NCBI GenBank assembly: GCA_947561395.2
Contig: OX387190.1
Location: 9,790,858-9,854,857, forward strand
Source of the DNA: Buxus sempervirens
Lineage: Eukaryota > Streptophyta > Magnoliopsida > Buxales > Buxaceae
Direction: 5' to 3'
DNA: 64,000 nt
The notes under the pieces were generated by a model. It made no database searches. It had not been told where the DNA came from and saw only the letters and a list, made by a program, of their open reading frames with translations. Shown in pieces: positions 10,572 through 22,945 of this stretch; the first letter of the stretch is position 1; each line of letters starts with the position of its first letter. Both the position numbers and the translations under genes were made by a program.

Positions 10572-11243
10572 ATGGAAGTTTCTCCAAAGGCTATTGATCC
10601 CCACGCTCGAGTCCCATGTCCATGCGGGAAAGGGAGTCTTAAAAGAAAATTCTCCCACACCTCACGTAATCCAGGGCGCTATTTTTTCACTTGTCCATCG
10701 TCTGTAAGCATGCATTTTTACGAATCTAGCCATTCAACTATTATAAGATTGTCTAAATTAAATGCATTATTTCTTACAGGGCAATGGTGGGAATGGATGT
10801 GGGTATTTTGTTTGGTGCGATGAGTTATTTCTGTGTGAATGTGGGAGGGGACCATGCCGTGTGTTAACCGCAAAAACTCCAACGAACAAAGGGAGAAGAT
10901 TTTACCGATGTCCTTTTGAAGTATGTGTGGAGTTGTATAGCACTCGAATACGTTCCTCCCACATGAGATATTTTGCAAAATGGGGACTTCCTAATTGATC
11001 TTCATGTCATTGTATTTCGAGGGCGAACAAAGCTGCCATTTCTTCTCCTGGTTGAACGAAGTTGGGGTAGAAAAGGGTGAATTGTCGAATTCACGCGATG
11101 CAGAAAACACTGAACAAAGACAACCAAGGGCATGGGAACTAGAACGACAGCTATTGCAGGAGGAGCGTGACCATGCGAGAAGGATGTCCGACATATACCG
11201 TGAGTTGCTTCACGACATTGACAAAGTTAAACTGGACGGATGA
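10572..11243 (+). CDS. Double GRF-type zinc-finger protein, three exons
   Basis: Exons 10572-10703, 10780-10920 and 11022-11243 join through GT-AG introns (GTAAGC..TTACAG and GTATGT..TTCGAG), all in phase 0, giving 164 residues. Finger 1 (residues about 15-60) has CPCG, NPGRYFFTC and GCGYFVWCDE. Finger 2 (about 64-105) has CECG, NKGRRFYRC and CHFFSWLNE. The spacing CxCG..GR.F..C..C.(F)F.W.(D/N)E is the GRF zinc-finger signature, a nucleic-acid-binding module found in topoisomerase III, NEIL3 and APE2 and in many small plant proteins. The tail (about 118-160) is charged and likely coiled-coil (ELERQLLQEERDHARRMSD). No frame damage is visible. Its role is unknown. ATG choice: the reading frame is open further upstream, but the TATA box favours 10572. 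Confidence 0.8.
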
Positions 11244-14200
11244 ATTGGTTTACCGGTGATGGAGATGCATGTTTGGTGTGGTTATCGTTGAGTTTTGGTT
11301 AAAAAGTGCTACTAAATGTAGTTTTAATTGGTCAGATAAGTTCCTAGTAAATATTATGTAATATGTAACTAAAGACCATGTATGAGAACCTAAAAGTAGT
11401 TTTATTTCCATTTTCATGAAAAAAGAACATTATGTTTGATACAATGTTCGCATTCACTAAAGGTCTAATGAAAAAGAACTTACATCATATAGTGCCCAGA
11501 AAATAGGAATAAAGGAAAAAGTGAAAATGGAGGCCTCAAGCACTCTTCATTTAGGAAGCAAAAACTAGAGCACATGAAGCAGGAACTGGCAACAAAACAT
11601 GTAGTATTTCACACAGCCAGTGTTCTTCGTAGCCTGTCCCAAAATTGTGAAAACGCTACCCCTGTATAAGTCCACCAATGTATGGCCCACGCCTTGTGAC
11701 TTCCATTTGATTAATCAACTCCGTTGCTTTTACCTATATCACAATTGAAGCTCACATTCAGAAATGCAGCAGGTACCACCCAAAAAAAAAAAAACAAAGA
11801 AACGCCCTTTCTTTTACTATCTTAGGATCTCACAATGTCAATACATAACACAAATTTCCAAACAACAAACAAAGGATTTATCTTCTTCAGCAATTTTTCT
11901 GGGTTTATCTAATGACTCAGACAAATAAGTTTAAGCCAGGAAATTTAACTTCAATATGGACCTAAACGAAATATAAATGGTGTGGCAAATGTGCAAGTAT
12001 GATGACAACAGCAGCGTAAACCAACAGAATTCTCAGATCTACAACCAATCAACCACCTCTTGGACCAGGACATAAAAAAAATTTTCTGTAATCAATTCAT
12101 TGGCCGGACCATGGTTCCAAAGACTGTGAAGTAACCTATTAAATCGCACAGCTAGATACAGGCATTTGAATCATGTATCTAGATACAGCTAGATACAGGC
12201 ATTTAAATCACACAACTAGATACAGGCATTTAAGTCACACAACTCTGTAGATTTTCTTATTGTAGAAATCCATAGCAGTTGACTGGAAAACTCCACTTAC
12301 GACAAATGTGTACATTTGAATGTTTCAGAAACCTAAATATTAAAAGGGGGAAAAAGTACAAGGTACCCACAAGGATTGAGCAAAAACAGTAAAAAACACA
12401 ACAAAAAAGTCAAAAAACCCTTGGGAAGATAACATAATATAACAATAAGAAAAACCAAAACCCAAAAAAAATTAATCTATAAATGCTACAAATGACCAAT
12501 TGCAAAGCACTTCTTGTGATAAAGACCAATTCCTCCTTTATATACATCCAGCCCATAACTAACACCAGGATGTCCTATAGGATTCTGTGTCTACAAACTG
12601 ATGCTCCATCAAAGATGCAATGATGTGTTTCGTAGACTGCTATTTCTCATTCCAAACACAACCCAGGTACAACACCAAGTTATCAGTTCCACACATAAGG
12701 TTGATTTTTACCAACACTAGTGAAACAGGTTGCTGCTTCTCCCATGTAGTACCCAGTATACTATGGGTTTACCGGAGCACACACAGACTTCACCTGAGTA
12801 GATAAACTAGCTTAAGGCTAACAAGTAAAATGATCTTTAATACATAGTAGTCACTGAAATATTGTAATTTTGCATACGAAGGCCCATGAGGAGCAGCTAA
12901 TGAAGCTTGAAGGTCTCAATCGTGTTGACCACCAAAATATGAAAACTTTCCATGTGAATGTAGCTTCCTTGTTTTGTATAAAAAATTGTTGTTCTGTTGT
13001 TTGATTTTATTTCTAAAATATCATCATAAAAAGCAACATAACTTTAAAAACTATAAATTACTTCCGTTTAGTAGGAAGAATAGGCCACATAACCAGCAAG
13101 AGTTTCTCAATTCTTTTATTAATATTAATTATCTATGAACAAGAATAGCTGAAGTGTTTTTTCAAATAAACCAAGACCAATTAATTTTTAAATTCAAATT
13201 TTGGATTACAAATTCCGCTAACCTCTTCTTAGTCCAGTTAAATTTATCTCCGTTTATTTATGTACTAAAATTTCAAAATCCCACACAAGTTTTTTGTTTA
13301 AAGAAGAAAAAATTGTTAACTTAATCAACTAATTTAACAATCAAATATTGCACATATTTACACCTATTCTTTATGAAGGCAAAAAAAGAAGAAATATATT
13401 CAAAATATGGGCACAACTGAGATGAGAATGGTCAGTAAAAATAGCATATCAGCAGAACTCATCCTAATAATCAAATAGTTGGGACTACAGAGTTTCAATG
13501 CTTTTGCTGACATGTCTACAAAGGTTGAAGCAAGAGAATATGAACTTGCAGTAGCTAACTGGTCACAAATAAACATATGCCATGAACATCAGGGACTTAC
13601 AGCTATAATATAATGGTTACACATCTTTGAATAACAGCTGGAATTTTGGTACTCTTTCTGGAGGAATAGGGCAAGTCACGATCATCTTTCCTTTCATGGC
13701 CACTCTAAATATTGCCTACAAGGTTAATAAATCCAATATCATGCATCCATGTAGCCAAGAAAATGTAGTCAATGCTAATAAATCTTAACAATATAGGTTG
13801 TGACCAACAACAGTTATACACTGATGTTTTATGAGTAAATACTTTTACCCTTATTGCAATTTAACACATGACAGAATCCCATAAGTTTGCAGGAGATAAA
13901 ACTGAATAGCTGGTGCAGGAATTTTTTGCATACAAGTACAATACACAAATAAATAAAATTTGAGCCATTAATTTTCAGATGTAGTGGATAACAAAATTTA
14001 TTAATGAGTCACCGATATGCACACATGTCATTCTTCAGTTAACAATTTTGAAACTACTAAATAACATAACTCTACAGCATCAATGAAGTCCTGTTTTCTA
14101 TGAAATGCTCCTACCCATTTTGTGTGGTCTGCGGTCCTGAACAAGAAGAAAAATGCAAGCACAATGTTGATTTACTGTATCCCAAAAAAAAAACAAAAAA

Positions 14201-14606
14201 AAAAAAAAAAAGAAGAAAAGGAGGGAAAAAAAAGCATTTTCTTGATAGCAAGTTTGACCTTATTCATAGTGAATATAATGTGCTTTGCAACAGATCATGA
14301 AATGGATCCTCGTTCTCAATTTAACACCGAAGAAATTACAACTACAAAAAGGTATAAAAGAAAGAAAGAAAAAGACCATTCACAGTTCTTTATTTCAAAT
14401 CAGGTTACTGAATTCAGGTAACACCATTTAAAATAACCAATTCAAAATCTCAACAGAGTGACCAACTCAGAGAGAACCTCTATCTGCCAGGGTTCAAAAA
14501 CTCAGAGAGAACCAATTCACAGTTCTTCCTCATTTTGCAGCTGGACCTGCATTCACAGACACAAACATTGACTTAATTATACAATTCTACTACTACAATC
14601 TCGTTT
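11244..14606. other. Long AT-rich intergenic stretch; no gene recognised
   Basis: Contains A-rich tracts (near 11788 and 14187-14212) and, at about 12147-12245, three to four copies of a 28-30 bp unit around GATACAGGCATTT. Short frames (12620-12805, 14100-14421) show no recognisable protein. Confidence 0.35.
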
Positions 14607-15373
14607 CTACAAGACTTGGTTCTCAGAACCAGGTCTAGTGCAGAACATACCATCTTGCCTACCCATTTGGGATACATAAGCGATAGCCATCTTATACTCG
14701 TCCTGCATCATGCGCAACGATGCACGCATGCGATCTAACGCTTGTTGGGATGCCTAACAACAAAGTATTCATAATTTAGAACATTGTAAAACATGTCAAC
14801 AACGCCGACGACCAACGTAGGGGGTGAGAAGTCTTACCGGATCAATCCCTGGAATAGGTCCTTCATCAACATCTCTATCTCCTTCCTCAGCACGCACCGT
14901 GAGTGCCACCACTTGCATCGACTACACTATATTAATAGCCCATCCACAATAGACCATGTAGAATATGAAGGGGCATAGAAAATGATGTTTTACCTCCCCA
15001 TTGCCATAACCGCCCGCTGATTTTCCAGCCTTCTCCCGTGACTTCACACGATCATCGTCCCACCACCCCAGACGTGGCGTTGGACGACTTGATTCAATAT
15101 CACCAAGGCATACAACTTCATAGTAGAAAAGCTGAAACATTAAGAAAATATGGGAAGTCATGGTGTTTTTAGCATATACTTGTCGCATTGAACCAATACA
15201 ACCAAACAACCAAAAACAAATCAGAGACGAGCATTCCTGTAAAAATTGGAGAGTAAAACAACAATGCTTTATCAGTTTATACTTCATCACCTGAATATGA
15301 GGAAGGAGTTGGCAGGATGCGATGGGCCACTAGAAGAACTACCGGACACGACATCCTTCTTGTTCTTACCCAT
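14607..15373 (-). CDS. Unrecognised small multi-exon gene next to the second MULE
   Basis: On the minus strand three exons join cleanly: 15131-14994 (LFYYEVVCLGDIESSRPTPR, LGWWDDDRVKSREKAG), 14921-14838 (VVALTVRAEEGDRDVDEG, PIPGIDP) and 14753-14607 (ASQQALDRMRASLRMMQDEY, ending SENQVL-stop). Each junction has GT and AG and keeps one frame. A candidate first exon (15373-15291, MGKNKKDVVSGSSSSGP) has a good donor but joins out of frame, so the true start is unknown or the gene is broken there. I do not recognise the product. It follows the MULE transposase on the same strand, so it may be an accessory gene of that element, as mudrB is in maize MuDR; that is inference only. Confidence 0.5.
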
Positions 15374-15830
15374 TATTGAGCTGCAACTAAAATAATATAA
15401 CTCACGGATACTAAAACCAAGGAAGGTTAGTAGTAATTACATACCAGGTAAGATTACAAACAAAAACAGTCATAGTAAGGCAACATTACAACTACCCAAA
15501 GTCATAATAAACACAAAAACATGTTTCACAATGCAACTAACAAACCACCAACGTTGGCAGTAAAATATGTTTCACAACCAACATGTTTCACAATGTTACT
15601 AACACGACTATGTGGCAAACCAGTTCTTCATAAAACAGTAATAAAATAGGAATCGTGGGGTTATTGATCAAATGTTGCCACATACTACGACCCCCAGCAA
15701 AACACATCGCGCCAACCTGCAAATTAGACGTCGGTAAGTCAAAGTTAATTACAGGCTACAACAAGAACTTGGATGCATGAATAGATGTAAGGTGGACTAC
15801 AACAACCTTCACATTATACCATGCCAGTCT

Positions 15831-18117
15831 CTATATTGAAGCTCTGCAACTTGCTTGGTTGTGTCCAACACCCTTGCATTTGGAACAATGAACCTGTCGC
15901 TTGTCTTGGAATTGCAATTCAATGTGCTTCTGCTTAGGGCGCCCTGGACGCCTTGCTGTCTTTGGTGGGAACGAGATATATGGGTTTCACTTGAATTTGT
16001 TATGGAAACCACGTCGATGTCCTCAACCATGGGGAAGTCATGTGTTGGCACAGCATGCATCAATTCGTCGTATATCAACCCTTGCGTTGCCTTGTGGTAG
16101 CATAGGTTGACAAAGTCATACACATTGAGCCTTACCAAGTTCAGGACGGCACATGCGTGTGTACAAGGAATGCCCACCATCTGCCACTGTTTGCACGTAC
16201 ACTCACGACGGGTTAAATGCACCATGATATAGATCTCATCACCTCTAACTTCGTATTCGTGTGCCCACATTGGATGACACCCAGCCCCAATGCTCTAGTA
16301 AGATTCTTCTGAATCTTGGCATCAATTCGACCACCGACATTGGACGCCCACATGTTAATACAACTCTACTTTCTCACCAATAGCTCTGTCAGCTTCACTC
16401 GATGTGCATCAATAAACCGCATTACAGGCAATTTCCTTTCTTCCACCATCCAAGCATTGAATGAGTCCGCTAAATTTGAATTCAGCTTATCCCACCGTTT
16501 CATAGGGAACAATGAATTGGCCCAATGTTCGGGCCCATTTCTCCCACCCAATCAGCTAGGTCAAGTGCATATTCATGCATGGCAGCCAATGCTTTATCGT
16601 AGTCCCGAGGGAGCCTTGCGTAAGCAATATCATCAAGTAACCGTAAGGCAAATTTCTTTCCCTCCCTCAAATGAAAGGATCCAACGAATTTACTAAAGTT
16701 TTCCTTCAGATGTCGAAGACAATGAGAGTGGTTCCTAGCGCCAAAGGTAGCACTTACTGCAGTTATAATGCTTTGATTCCTGTCACTTACAATGACTAAA
16801 TCCTCTCTGACATCTATGGATGACTTAAGAAGTTGTAGAAACCACATCCAATCCTCATTATTCTCAGCACTAACAATTGCAAAGGCAACTGGAAACATGC
16901 CGTCATCAACATCGAGGGCTGTAGCAGAAAGCAACGTGCCCTGGTATGGCCCGCTGAGATGACTTCCATCAATGAACAGCAGTGGTCTGCAACCGACCGC
17001 AAATCCCCTCAAGGAACAACCATAAGCAATAAACAATTGCTTAAATTTTCCATCTTCACTTGCTGCCCAACTTGCCACTGTGCCAGGATTAGTCTCTTGC
17101 AGCCGTTCACACATCCATGGGATGAACTTATAAGACTCCTCCACATTACCATCTATCCTCTGTTTTGCCTTTTCCTTGCTCCTCCAACATTGCTGATATG
17201 TCAATGGCATTGCATGATCATGATAAAAGTCCTTGCCAATTTGTCGTGGCAAGTAACTTGGAGTGTTCCTAATTGTCCTCTCAATCACACCCGAAAGCCA
17301 CTTCGTTCTCACAACTGGTTTCATAGACAATTGATCTTGGGCTGAGTGTCTATGCTCCTTCACAAACTTCATTACCCTCATAAAACTCATATCCCTCACA
17401 CGTCTTGTAGTTACCTTCCAAGGACAATCTGTGCCTGCACAACGGACACTAATGTATGCTGGACAATTTTTTTTCATCACATATTCAAACCTATTGGCAA
17501 TGGCATTCTTGTACACTGCTTCTCTAAACTCCTTAGGGCTCTTAAATATCTGGTCGACCTCAGTAATTGCATCCTGCCACAGGCTAGATACAAGCGGACC
17601 TCTGCTGAATTCAGTGCAACTTTCAAGAAGCGGAGCCTCCCGATCCTCTACTTCATCGTCATTGCACGGAAGTACAGAGTGACCACTTAAAGGTACACTC
17701 GTCCTGAAATTACAAAATATATGACTATCACTACATGTAATATAGAGGAAACACAATCCCATGTACGGTTAATGAAAATTACCTCCGACAAGTGTCTCTT
17801 TCTTGTGATGATCCTTCATCATAATAGACATAAATGTTGGCCCAACCCTCGTTGTAATGAAATAGGTACAATAACGCATCTTGATCAGTGAGTGCCAATA
17901 GAACGCTCTTGTCAAACTTGATTGAGTACTTCATACTTACACTCACCGGGGATATATTCAATAACTGACAAACAGCTTCAACTACCTCAGTATAATTCAT
18001 GTTGCTATTTAGATCGATACCCTTACTACTTCCCCCACTATACCCCATTGACCCATTTTCCTTGGTGATTACTTGTCCTCCAATATGACAAAAACAGAAT
18101 AGAATCTCACCTGACAT
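15831..18117 (-). pseudogene. MuDR-like (MULE) transposase, decayed, two exons
   Basis: Exon 1 (18117-17783) is the N-terminal all-beta domain. A GT-AG intron (17782-17704) follows, then exon 2 in one open frame to 16500. In order: MuDR DNA-binding domain (FKSPKEFREAVYKNAIANRF), MULE transposase core with catalytic Asp in FIDGSHL and SDRN and the HCLRHLKENF motif, then SWIM zinc finger (CTCKQWQMVGIPCTHACAVL), an RPGRPK AT-hook, and a CCHC knuckle (CSKCKGVGHNQASC), ending at a TAG at 15831-15833. Breaks: a 1-base shift near 16530, TAG at 16366-16368, a shift near 16280, and one near 15975. These transposases cut and paste DNA with MULE ends. The exon-intron layout equals that of the copy at 1-630. 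Terminal inverted repeats were not identified. Confidence 0.85.
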
Positions 18118-18942
18118 TGTGCACTGTCCACCGAATTGAATTCAATTCTTCATATCAAAATATTATGGAAAAAATCTAATTTGAAATATTACAACATACT
18201 AAAATAAATGTGACTCACAAGACAAGAATACATAGACAGATCAGGTATGTCAGTCAATTCCCCTCAAATCCCCTCAAATTAATTGAAGACAGATGTTGGG
18301 GAAGACTTTAGACTAAAAAAAATTGTAACTAAAAAATAAAGGTTGTGCTTTAGACTAACACCATGGTCTGAACTTCACAATAGTTAGGATGCATTCACCT
18401 AGAGCCACGTTGCCACCTAGAGGCAATGTGGCACCTGTATTCGAAACCAGTGTCCTATTGGGACCTGCTAAAAAAATCTGAAACAGCATGGAATGCATCA
18501 CACATTCAGATTTTTTATCCCCAGAACAAAGATATGTCATGCCCAGGAGTAGGGAGAATCATGAGTAATCAAAATGATTAGGGCATATAACCATTGCAAA
18601 GGATGTATACCAATAGAATCAAAATCTAGTTCCACTTTAAAGTACATAGATATCCATTATAAGTGTGAATGTGTTCGTATTTAAGTATATATTTATGAGA
18701 GAATGAATGATTTCAAGACAAATATATCTGCAAAAGGTCCTATCCCACAAAATCAAAATCCACCTACAAAGGATGTCAATAAAGTTTCTCGCATACTAAT
18801 GGATTATGGAAGCTTTATATAAGAGAAAAATAGTAGATAAAACTTGATTCTATACTTTGATGCGGACAAAGAGGGCCTGCACCTATGACTCTGGATTTCT
18901 AAGGAGATGTCCTATGGCCATCAGGAATTTATTACATGTTAA
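18118..18942. other. Upstream flank of the second MULE; no gene seen
   Basis: AT-rich with no recognisable coding frame. It should contain the MULE promoter and one terminal inverted repeat, neither of which I could define. Confidence 0.3.
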
Positions 18943-18943
18943 A

Positions 18944-18972
18944 CTAGCAAATACCCCGTGCGATGCACGGGG
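18944..18972 (-). mobile_element. Helitron 3' terminus
   Basis: On the minus strand a perfect hairpin CCCCGTGC-ATC-GCACGGGG (18972-18954) is followed six bases later by CTAG (18947-18944), and then T. An 8-bp stem a few bases before a CTRR end inserted next to T is the Helitron 3' signature. The body extends to higher coordinates; its 5' TC end was not located, so only this end is annotated. Confidence 0.7.
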
Positions 18973-21279
18973 ATGAGTAAAAGGTACATTGATTTGATTG
19001 TTGCAAGTTTAATCATAGACATTACATGTTTAATGTTTAAAACATATCATAGTTATCAAGATTAACGATGATTCATTTAAGAAATTGTGAAAAAACAAAA
19101 AATGGAAAAACAAATAAACATAGAATCAATAAGAGAAGATACAGAAATGGGGCATGGCATAGAAGCATACATGTATTTAACATGTGGGAAATTGGGATAG
19201 CCTTACATTCCCACAAAGACAGAACCTAATGAAAAGATTTCAAATTAAAAATAGACAAAAAAGAAAATTGGAACAAACCTTGAGGAGTTTTTGACAAAAG
19301 ATACACAAAGGAAAAGTTTCTAGTCATTCCAAGTCATGGTAATGGATTTAATGAGTTTATACATAAGATTAAGAGATCAAATTGTTTCAACTATGCTCAT
19401 ATATCCTCTTCTTCAATTGCATCATTATCCAATTCATCTCATTAAGAGTTTTGATCCAAATGGTGATAGACAATTTTAAATTTCAAATATAGCTCAGCCA
19501 TGTCATATTTGTCATCTAAAAGATGTTCCAATTTATCCTATAACTATTGAGAAGAAACATAAATAAATGGAATGAAATGAAGGTGTTTTATCCAACTTGA
19601 AATAAGTAAAACAACATCACAAAAATGAGAATGTTGCTATCAATTATGGCAAAATCCAATCATTACAGGATCTTCAACTCGTTCATAGATACACAAACTG
19701 GATAAAAATAAAAATTAAGAGTAAATATGGACCAGGCTACCAAAACAATAGGATTGCTTTTCTGTAGTTTTGTCACATTGAGATCATCAAGTGCCTGGTA
19801 GTAGAGTTAAATTTTAATTCTATTTCCCTAGTAGGAGGTTTTCACTTCAAAACAACTACCAGAAATAGAAACAAGAGAAAAATACTTTACAAATATTTGG
19901 TAACAAAGAATTATTTTCACAATCTACCATTCTTTCATTTGTAAAAATATTTCAAGGATCCATTAGTTATAAATTTTGCGGAAGTCATTAAAGATCCATC
20001 AGGACCATCGCAAACTATACCATAGAAAGAAACAAGATTGATGCAAGGAACTTAATTTACAATTTTGTCATAGATGAATATAAAGAGTCAGCTCACTGCA
20101 AATAAAAAGCTATAATAGCACCTGTAATTTTGACATAATTAAGAAGTCAATTATAGTTGGATCCAAGCAATATGAATATATAAATGATTAGAACCCATAT
20201 TACAAGAGAAAAGGTTTGTGGTGATGCGTGAAAGAAAAAGGTTGGTTTGTGAATCTAAAGAGGTAAAATTGTGCTTCTAATTTTCAAGATTGCAGATTCC
20301 CAAATTTTTTTGTTCAATTGGAGAAATATCAAACTAAAGTGGGAAAGTTATCCTATGTAGGCAAACCTGATAAATAAAGTTAAAACTGACCAAAAACTTG
20401 TTGAAGAAACTTTTATAAGTTCTTTTATAAATGACTGATGGTATAAATTGATCTTAATAAAATCATTATCTGAAGCCAATTCAATATATTTTTATCATGA
20501 TGATTTACCATTAATTTAATAAGTTAACATATGGTTTCCAACATTATTTGATTTTTTGCATTATAGTAACAGTAAAATTAAATATTAGAACTACTTTATA
20601 AGTTAATTTAATGATTTAAAGTATTATAACCCACCAAATTGAAGTGCTCAACTTAAACATAGCAGTTTACTGGAGGATTAAAAATCCCAAACAATGATTT
20701 AAACAAATTTTGAATTGAAAAATATCTTATCTATTAATTGAGCTTGATGAATCTTGTTTCATTATACAGTTTAATCAAAAGTCAACATCTCCTTTTCCAA
20801 ACACTTTCAAAGTCCATGGGTAGTCTATATATATTGGACCAAAAATCTATAGATTATCTTGTGTACACGAGCCGCATATGGGGAACCTAAAGTAAAAACA
20901 AAGAAAAACAGATAAATATAAGGTAAAAATTTTTAGAGTATCCTATGCCCACAACCTACATGGTAACTTGGAGTTGGACCTTCTTTTTAGATGAAATATG
21001 CTAGATATGGTTGAGTAGAAGATAGATTGTAGGTAACCACCAAGAAAAATATTAAGTTACATAGGGTGATGGGTTGGTCTGCATCTACTTAGGCTTTCTT
21101 AAACAGGGAAGAAAGAGTAAAATAGGATAGGACACATTGAACTTTTAAGAGTTCAATTTCAAATATTATTCCAAGCTATTGTAGTCAATTTAGAAAAGAA
21201 TCTATTGAAATCAAAGTCAAACAATAGAAAGAGAATTACTACATGATATAGAGATGAAACCAGTAAACTAAGTGCTTAC
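18973..21279. other. Probable Helitron body; no gene seen
   Basis: AT-rich sequence between the Helitron 3' end and the captured FtsH-like exon. No rep/helicase domain or other recognisable frame was seen, so the element would be non-autonomous. Confidence 0.35.
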
Positions 21280-21452
21280 ATTTCCCTTTGCTTCTTGGTA
21301 AAGTGCTCGGACACGAGAAGCACCAACCCCAACAAATATTTCCACAAATTGTGAAGCAGAAATGGAGAAGAAGTTCACATGACTCTCACCAGCCACAGCT
21401 TTTGCTAACAATGTCTTCCCCACTCCTGGTGGACCACAAAGAAGTATACCAC
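21280..21452 (-). pseudogene. Single exon of an FtsH/FtsHi-like AAA ATPase
   Basis: The minus strand encodes [20 protein letters not shown] followed by [20 protein letters not shown] and [12 protein letters not shown], with intact Walker A (GPPGVGKT). It is bounded by a splice acceptor (TTATCAG) and donor (GTAAGC), so it is one exon of 173 bp with intron flanks. The wording is closest, from memory, to plastid FtsH-inactive (FtsHi2/EMB2083-like) proteins. The next exon with Walker B is absent nearby. It lies about 2.3 kb inside a Helitron 3' end on the same strand, so capture by that element is the simplest explanation. Confidence 0.7.
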
Positions 21453-22148
21453 CTGATAAAACAACAGATTATAAAAAGGAAATTTTAATTGAAGCAAAAT
21501 CACCTTGAACCACCAGCACTGCAAAACTTAATAAATCCTAAAATATACACAACAAAAAACACACAAAGCAATAGTCAGAGAACTTGTTTCATGGGATGAA
21601 ACTCAACTTTACTTGGATAATTGATGCAACATTTGCAGATATTATCATGTCCCCAAACTGAAATCCTCGGAATTTTAAAACCTTACGCAGATCATAAACT
21701 TTTGCTTCAAGTTGTATGAGAAAAACATGTAACAATTGCCTAGGAATATAATTGGTTCATTCCTTCTGTTTTCAGGTTAGTATCATATGGCATTAAGATT
21801 TAGGTTAGGACCTGGGTGTCAATTAATGAGCTTAAGGGACAAACAATAGCTACAATTTGAAATCCACAGCATTTTCCAGAGAATCAAGCCATTCCACAGA
21901 CCATGCACAGTGTTGGATGGTAAAACAATCTCAGAGTTGCATAAAACATATGCAATGCCTACCTACTTGACCTGTTTTAGTGATATCATAGGAATTTTGA
22001 TATCAGACTGAAAAGTTTGAACTGGGAACAAGATTACCATTTAAATAGGTGGAAATATGCAAATGTGCAAATTCAAATTCAATTACATATGCAAATGTTT
22101 GGGGGAAAATCAAATTCAAGGGAGGCACTCGGCAGCTACCTGGTCGCC
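21453..22148. other. Flank of the FtsH-like exon; no gene recognised
   Basis: A minus-strand frame near 21560-21720 (LEAKVYDLRKVLKFRGFQFG) is open but I do not recognise it. Otherwise AT-rich. Confidence 0.25.
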
Positions 22149-22300
22149 AACGGCAGCACTCCCTACGGCGACGAACAGCAACTTTGATGAGACAGCAAGG
22201 TTGCCCGCGGAAACACTCCACACTGCAACGAAAACCAACTTCGATGAAACAGCAGGGTCGTCGACGGCAACACTCCCATGGCGACAAATTTCAACCGCGG
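22149..22300. repeat. Tandem repeat, about 57-bp period, 2.6 units
   Basis: Units start CGGCAGCACTCC, CGGAAACACTCC and CGGCAACACTCC. The period is a multiple of three, and one plus-strand frame gives a repeated 19-residue pattern (TATNSNFDETARLP, TATKTNFDETAGSS). GC-rich compared with its surroundings; it may be a remnant coding exon. Confidence 0.55.
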
Positions 22301-22945
22301 TGGCTCTCCAATGACCAATGCCTCAATGTGTGCAAACAGACAAAGGGTTTTCGATTATAGAGGGTTAATTAACGATGGAGAGGGAAACAATGCGCGAAAC
22401 AAATGGAGGAGGAGAGGGTTTCGTCCAGGTAGTGAAGGGGTTTTTGGAGAAGAAGAGATCAATGGGGAAGGAGAGTGGGGGAAAGTTGGTCGGCGTTCGT
22501 CGGCCTTGAAGAAGACGAAAATCTGAGCGGGGAAACCACCCGCATTCGCCGGCGAAGAGAGGAATGGGGGAAGGAGAGGGTTTCGATTTTTTGGAGAAGA
22601 AGATGACAATGGGTCGGGGTTCGTCGGCCTTGGAGACGAAGCAAAGTTGCTCGGGAAAAAGGCCTCATTCGTCGGCGAAGAAAGGAGTCGGCGTTCGTTC
22701 GTCGAACCAGGGTTTTTCGCATAGGAGAGGAGAGGAGAGAACGACGACGAGAGGGAAACACGCACGTGTTTCCCTCTCTTTCCCCCCCTTATATTCAAGG
22801 TCATTTTGGGCATTGCAAATATGCCAAACGTGCAATGACCCCTTTCTGACATTAAATCTCAAAAGTGGCATTTTTTTAAATTAAGCATCTTTATGGCACG
22901 TTTTTGGAATATTGGCTGTAAAGTAGCACTTTTATGAAATTTTCC
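22301..22945. other. Purine-rich stretch with repeated TTCGTCGGC words; no gene recognised
   Basis: Frames cross this stretch on both strands (for example minus 22355-22852, rich in Ser, Pro and Arg), but they are low-complexity and opposite each other. It resembles the GTCGCCGG-rich stretch at 1.9-2.5 kb. Confidence 0.3.

Noticed and set aside
22355-22884. 165-residue minus-strand frame and its plus-strand partners
   Set aside because: Low-complexity Ser/Pro/Arg composition and mirrored frames; no start context or homology recognisable.
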